A DNA stretch of 6,752 bases from an uncultured Clostridiaceae bacterium (GTDB taxonomy: Bacteria; Bacillota; Clostridia; TANB77; CAG-508), in the NCBI GenBank assembly GCA_958402495.1, contig CATXTS010000107.1, forward strand, positions 1 to 6,752, in the 5' to 3' direction. A program made the translations under genes and the position numbers. The notes beneath the pieces are model-generated. The model did no database searches and was not told the DNA's origin. It saw nothing but the letters and a program-made list of their open reading frames with translations. Below, piece by piece: positions 5,034-6,752 of this stretch. The stretch's first letter is position 1. Each line of letters begins with the position of its first letter.

Positions 5034-5220
5034 ATGCATTTTGTATTTTTTCTTATTCTTATTTTCTCTACTTTTTCCGTGTTTATGTATGAAAATTTTT
5101 GAATTTTCGTCTTTTATGTATATTTTTATTAGAAACATCAATACTAATAATGAATCTAAATTTTTAAAATTTAAGATCTTTTTATAGAAAATCGTTCTAT
5201 AACGAATAAAAATCTATCTT
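5034..5220 (+). promoter_or_regulatory. Intergenic region with several inverted repeats upstream of the second exported-protein gene
   Basis: No convincing gene or consensus promoter is seen here. The region holds GAAAATT/AATTTTC (5091-5108, four-base loop), flanked by two copies of TTTATGTAT (5082-5090 and 5113-5121) 31 bases apart. It also has an AT palindrome of 8-base arms TAAATTTT/AAAATTTA (5157-5173), and TTATAGAA/TTCTATAA (5182-5202, five-base centre). An alternative pairing TCGTT/AACGA (5192-5205) overlaps the last repeat. TATATT (5119-5124) and TATAAC (5198-5203) are possible -10 boxes without good -35 partners. Operators or a structured leader are possible; so is chance in AT-rich DNA. 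Confidence 0.3.
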
Positions 5221-5234
5221 AAGGAGGTTTCTTA

Positions 5235-5699
5235 ATGAAGAAGAAAGTTTTAATTACGCTTTTTGCTTTAATCGCTGGTCTTATCTTCTCTTTTTCTTAT
5301 ACCTTTGCTGCTGAAAATACAACTGGTAATCCTGTAGAGGGTATCCGTAATGTTGTAGGTGGTGCTGAAAACGCAATTGAAGGCGCTGCCGGCGGTGTAG
5401 CTAATGGTGTAAAATCTGGAGTTGGTGCAACAGAGCATGCTGCTGAAAACACAGCTGATAACATGGGAGCAAACGATGGTCGAAATACAGCTGGTACTAC
5501 CGCTATGAATGATGGTAATAATGGTGGTGGATATACCGCTACTAGAACCGCTACTGGAGATGCTACCTTTGCTGGTATGGATGGTACTACTTGGACATGG
5601 ATTATCATTGCTTTAGTAGCTATTGGTGTTATTACACTTGTTTGGTCTTACGTAAAACAAAATAATGCTCTATCTCATGATGACGACGACCGTCACTAA
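5235..5699 (+). CDS. Exported Gly/Ala/Asn-rich protein with C-terminal membrane anchor and Asp-rich tail
   Basis: An AAGGAGG site (5221-5227) seven bases before ATG 5235 predicts strong translation. The 154-residue product has a classic signal peptide (MKKK, hydrophobic core 5-20, likely cleavage after TFA at 23-25). Residues 33-75 form an amphipathic, loosely repetitive stretch in which GG- and AxN-type units alternate with Val, Ile and Ala, as in VVGGAENAIEG and GGVANGVKSGVG. Residues 76-117 are a Gly/Asn/Thr-rich linker, then comes one helix (about 119-140, TWTWIIIALVAIGVITLVW) and a tail ending DDDDRH. The mature protein should lie outside with its C-terminus inside. No known domain or sortase motif is seen. 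Base composition is richer in GC than in neighbours because of the Gly and Ala content. Membrane-surface binding by the amphipathic part is only a guess. Confidence 0.78.
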   Translation: MKKKVLITLFALIAGLIFSFSYTFAAENTTGNPVEGIRNVVGGAENAIEGAAGGVANGVKSGVGATEHAAENTADNMGANDGRNTAGTTAMNDGNNGGGYTATRTATGDATFAGMDGTTWTWIIIALVAIGVITLVWSYVKQNNALSHDDDDRH

Positions 5700-5712
5700 T
5701 CTGTTTTTTCTT

Positions 5713-5762
5713 ATGTCATGCAAGAATATTCTCTTTTCTTGTATGACATTTTTCTTTTTTTG
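5713..5762 (+). terminator. Intrinsic terminator of the second exported-protein gene
   Basis: A 14-base stem pairs ATGTCATGCAAGAA (5713-5726) with TTCTTGTATGACAT (5736-5749), with one G-T wobble and a nine-base loop. It is followed by a T-rich run interrupted by single C and G bases. It separates this gene from smpB. Confidence 0.88.
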
Positions 5763-5763
5763 C

Positions 5764-5792
5764 TTTTCTTCTCCTGGTTTTCATGTTATAAT
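5764..5792 (+). promoter_or_regulatory. Extended -10 promoter of smpB
   Basis: A perfect TATAAT (5787-5792) is preceded by TGT (5784-5786), giving the TGn extended -10. The hexamer 17 bases upstream, TTTTCT (5764-5769), is a weak -35, which extended -10 promoters tolerate. Transcription would start near 5799, giving a leader of about 58 bases. Confidence 0.6.
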
Positions 5793-5856
5793 AAGAGACA
5801 GTAAATTTTAGAATTTTATAAATATTTTATTATCTAATAAAAAAGAGGTTTTCAAT

Positions 5857-6306
5857 ATGGGAAAGTTAATTGCTAAAAATCCAGTTGCTAAACATGATTA
5901 TACCATTATCGATACTATCGAGGCTGGCATTGTGCTGACTGGTACAGAAATAAAATCTATACGAAGCGGAAAAGTTAATTTAAAAGACAGTTATGCAGCT
6001 ATTCAAAAAGGAGAAGCTTTTATTTATGGTATGCATATTAGTCCTTATGAGCATGGGAATATTTTTAACAAAGACCCTTTACGCGACCGTAAATTATTAT
6101 TAAATAAACGTGAACTGATGAAATTAATAGGGCTTATGAAGCAAAAGGGTTACACGCTTGTTCCTATGAGTTTATATTGGAAGGGTAGTTTTGTAAAAAT
6201 AGAATTAGGTGTTGGTAAAGGTAAAAAATTATATGATAAACGTGAAGAACTTGCTAAAAAAGAAGCCAATCTTTACATACAAAGACATAAAAATGATAGT
6301 TTTTAA
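5857..6306 (+). CDS. smpB: SsrA-binding protein SmpB
   Basis: The protein binds tmRNA (ssrA) and carries it to stalled ribosomes for trans-translation, which frees the ribosome and tags the unfinished protein for degradation. The 149 residues match the family length. Clear signatures are [10 protein letters not shown] (8-17), [23 protein letters not shown] (24-46), HISPYEHGN (60-68), [10 protein letters not shown] (73-82) and the basic C-terminal stretch from [11 protein letters not shown] (120-130) onward, the tail that enters the ribosome. AGAGG (5844-5848) is eight bases before the ATG. It is monocistronic between the terminator at 5713-5762 and the shared terminator at 6318-6359. The ssrA gene is not in the window. 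Confidence 0.97.
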   Translation: MGKLIAKNPVAKHDYTIIDTIEAGIVLTGTEIKSIRSGKVNLKDSYAAIQKGEAFIYGMHISPYEHGNIFNKDPLRDRKLLLNKRELMKLIGLMKQKGYTLVPMSLYWKGSFVKIELGVGKGKKLYDKREELAKKEANLYIQRHKNDSF

Positions 6307-6317
6307 AACATAGAAAA

Positions 6318-6359
6318 AGAAGTATATCTCTTTTATATAGATATACTTCTCTTCTTTTT
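6318..6359. terminator. Bidirectional terminator between smpB and fba
   Basis: AGAAGTATATC (6318-6328) and GATATACTTCT (6340-6350) form a perfect 11-base stem with an 11-base loop. A T-rich tail (CTTCTTTTT) follows on the plus strand and TTTTC on the minus strand. It serves the convergent ends of smpB and fba; its right edge touches the fba stop codon. Confidence 0.8.
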
Positions 6360-6752
6360 AAGCTTTATGGTCTGAACCAAATACATCTTTCATTTTATGA
6401 GAAACAGTTTGTTTGACAGCTTCTCTGGCTGGTGTTAAATATTTTCTTGGGTCAAATGCAGATGGGTCTTCAGCAAACACTTTTCGAATATTGGCTGTCA
6501 TTGCTAAACGTAAGTCTGTATCGACATTAATTTTGGATACACCAGATAAGCTTGCTTCATGTAACATTTCGTCTGGAACTCCTTTAGCTCCTGGGATATT
6601 TCCTCCATATTGATTACACATTTCTACTAATTCTGGAATGACAGTAGACGCTCCATGTAATACGATTGGTGTATTAGGAATTAATTCTTTAATCTTGGCT
6701 AAAATATCAAATCTTAATTTAGCTTCTCCTTTAAATTTATAAGCTCCATGAC
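6358..6752 (-). CDS. fba: Class II fructose-1,6-bisphosphate aldolase (C-terminal part, 5' end outside the window)
   Basis: The frame is open from the right edge to TAA at 6360-6358 and covers the last 130 residues or so. It begins inside (S)HGAYKFKGE, whose His is a zinc ligand in class II aldolases. It continues with PNTPIVLHGAST (second zinc-ligand His), VPDEMLHEASLSGVSKINVDTDLRLA (phosphate and substrate-binding NVDTD) and the family tail DPRKYLTPAREAVKQTV. The enzyme reversibly splits fructose-1,6-bisphosphate into dihydroxyacetone phosphate and glyceraldehyde-3-phosphate in glycolysis, in the cytoplasm. The internal ATG at 6621 is a methionine inside the conserved domain, not a start. 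It is convergent with smpB and ends at their shared terminator. Both catalytic histidines expected in this part are present. Confidence 0.96.
   Translation of the reverse strand, partial: HGAYKFKGEAKLRFDILAKIKELIPNTPIVLHGASTVIPELVEMCNQYGGNIPGAKGVPDEMLHEASLSGVSKINVDTDLRLAMTANIRKVFAEDPSAFDPRKYLTPAREAVKQTVSHKMKDVFGSDHKA

Noticed and set aside
5297..5608. Minus-strand frame of 103 codons
   Set aside because: It is antisense to the exported Gly/Ala-rich gene; its Pro, Ala and Val bias simply mirrors that gene's composition.
6413..6613. Plus-strand frame of 66 codons
   Set aside because: It is antisense to the conserved aldolase frame.
6358..6621. Short aldolase starting at the ATG at 6621
   Set aside because: Conserved aldolase sequence with zinc-ligand histidines continues in frame to the window edge, so this methionine is internal.
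1..6752. CRISPR arrays, tRNA, rRNA, tmRNA or insertion sequences
   Set aside because: No regularly spaced repeats, no cloverleaf-like segment, no transposase and no terminal inverted repeats were found by reading both strands.

Overview
The window is a very AT-rich, densely packed piece of bacterial chromosome. Strong purine-rich Shine-Dalgarno sites, sigma-A-type promoters, intrinsic terminators and the SmpB and class II aldolase sequences point to a low-GC Bacillota, probably an anaerobic Clostridia- or Bacilli-like gut lineage. The lineage is inferred. All visible stops are TAA or TAG and all visible tryptophans are TGG, so there is no sign of a changed code.

Layout. (1) 1-1312, minus: most of a multi-pass membrane protein resembling GT-C glycosyltransferases, running off the left edge. 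A possible 24-residue peptide gene with its own promoter and Shine-Dalgarno lies just upstream of it. (2) 1580-2260, plus: a two-gene operon of small nuclease-fold proteins, a DUF1064-like PD-(D/E)xK protein and a UPF0213-type GIY-YIG protein. (3) 2266-4536, minus: a tight operon transcribed leftward, made of a TIM-barrel sugar phosphate isomerase/epimerase split by a -1 frameshift, a Nudix-CutA fusion protein, and a cytoplasmic SGNH hydrolase. (4) 4671-5699, plus: two separate small genes for exported, low-complexity proteins with one C-terminal membrane anchor each, both ended by good terminators. (5) 5857-6306, plus: smpB. (6) 6358-6752, minus: the 3' end of a class II fructose-bisphosphate aldolase.

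How the parts relate. The minus-strand operon puts three small-molecule enzymes together and could serve metabolite salvage or clean-up, but no substrate can be read from the sequence. The operon and the first exported-protein gene diverge from a 120-bp region where a 17-bp inverted repeat covers both predicted -10 elements, which looks like a shared operator. smpB and fba are ordinary housekeeping genes ending at a shared bidirectional terminator.

The points most worth a second look are the split epimerase, whose break sits exactly on a GGGAAAA heptamer followed by UAG; the Nudix-CutA fusion; the two-nuclease operon outside any visible phage context; the pair of anchored surface proteins; and the possible small basic peptide.
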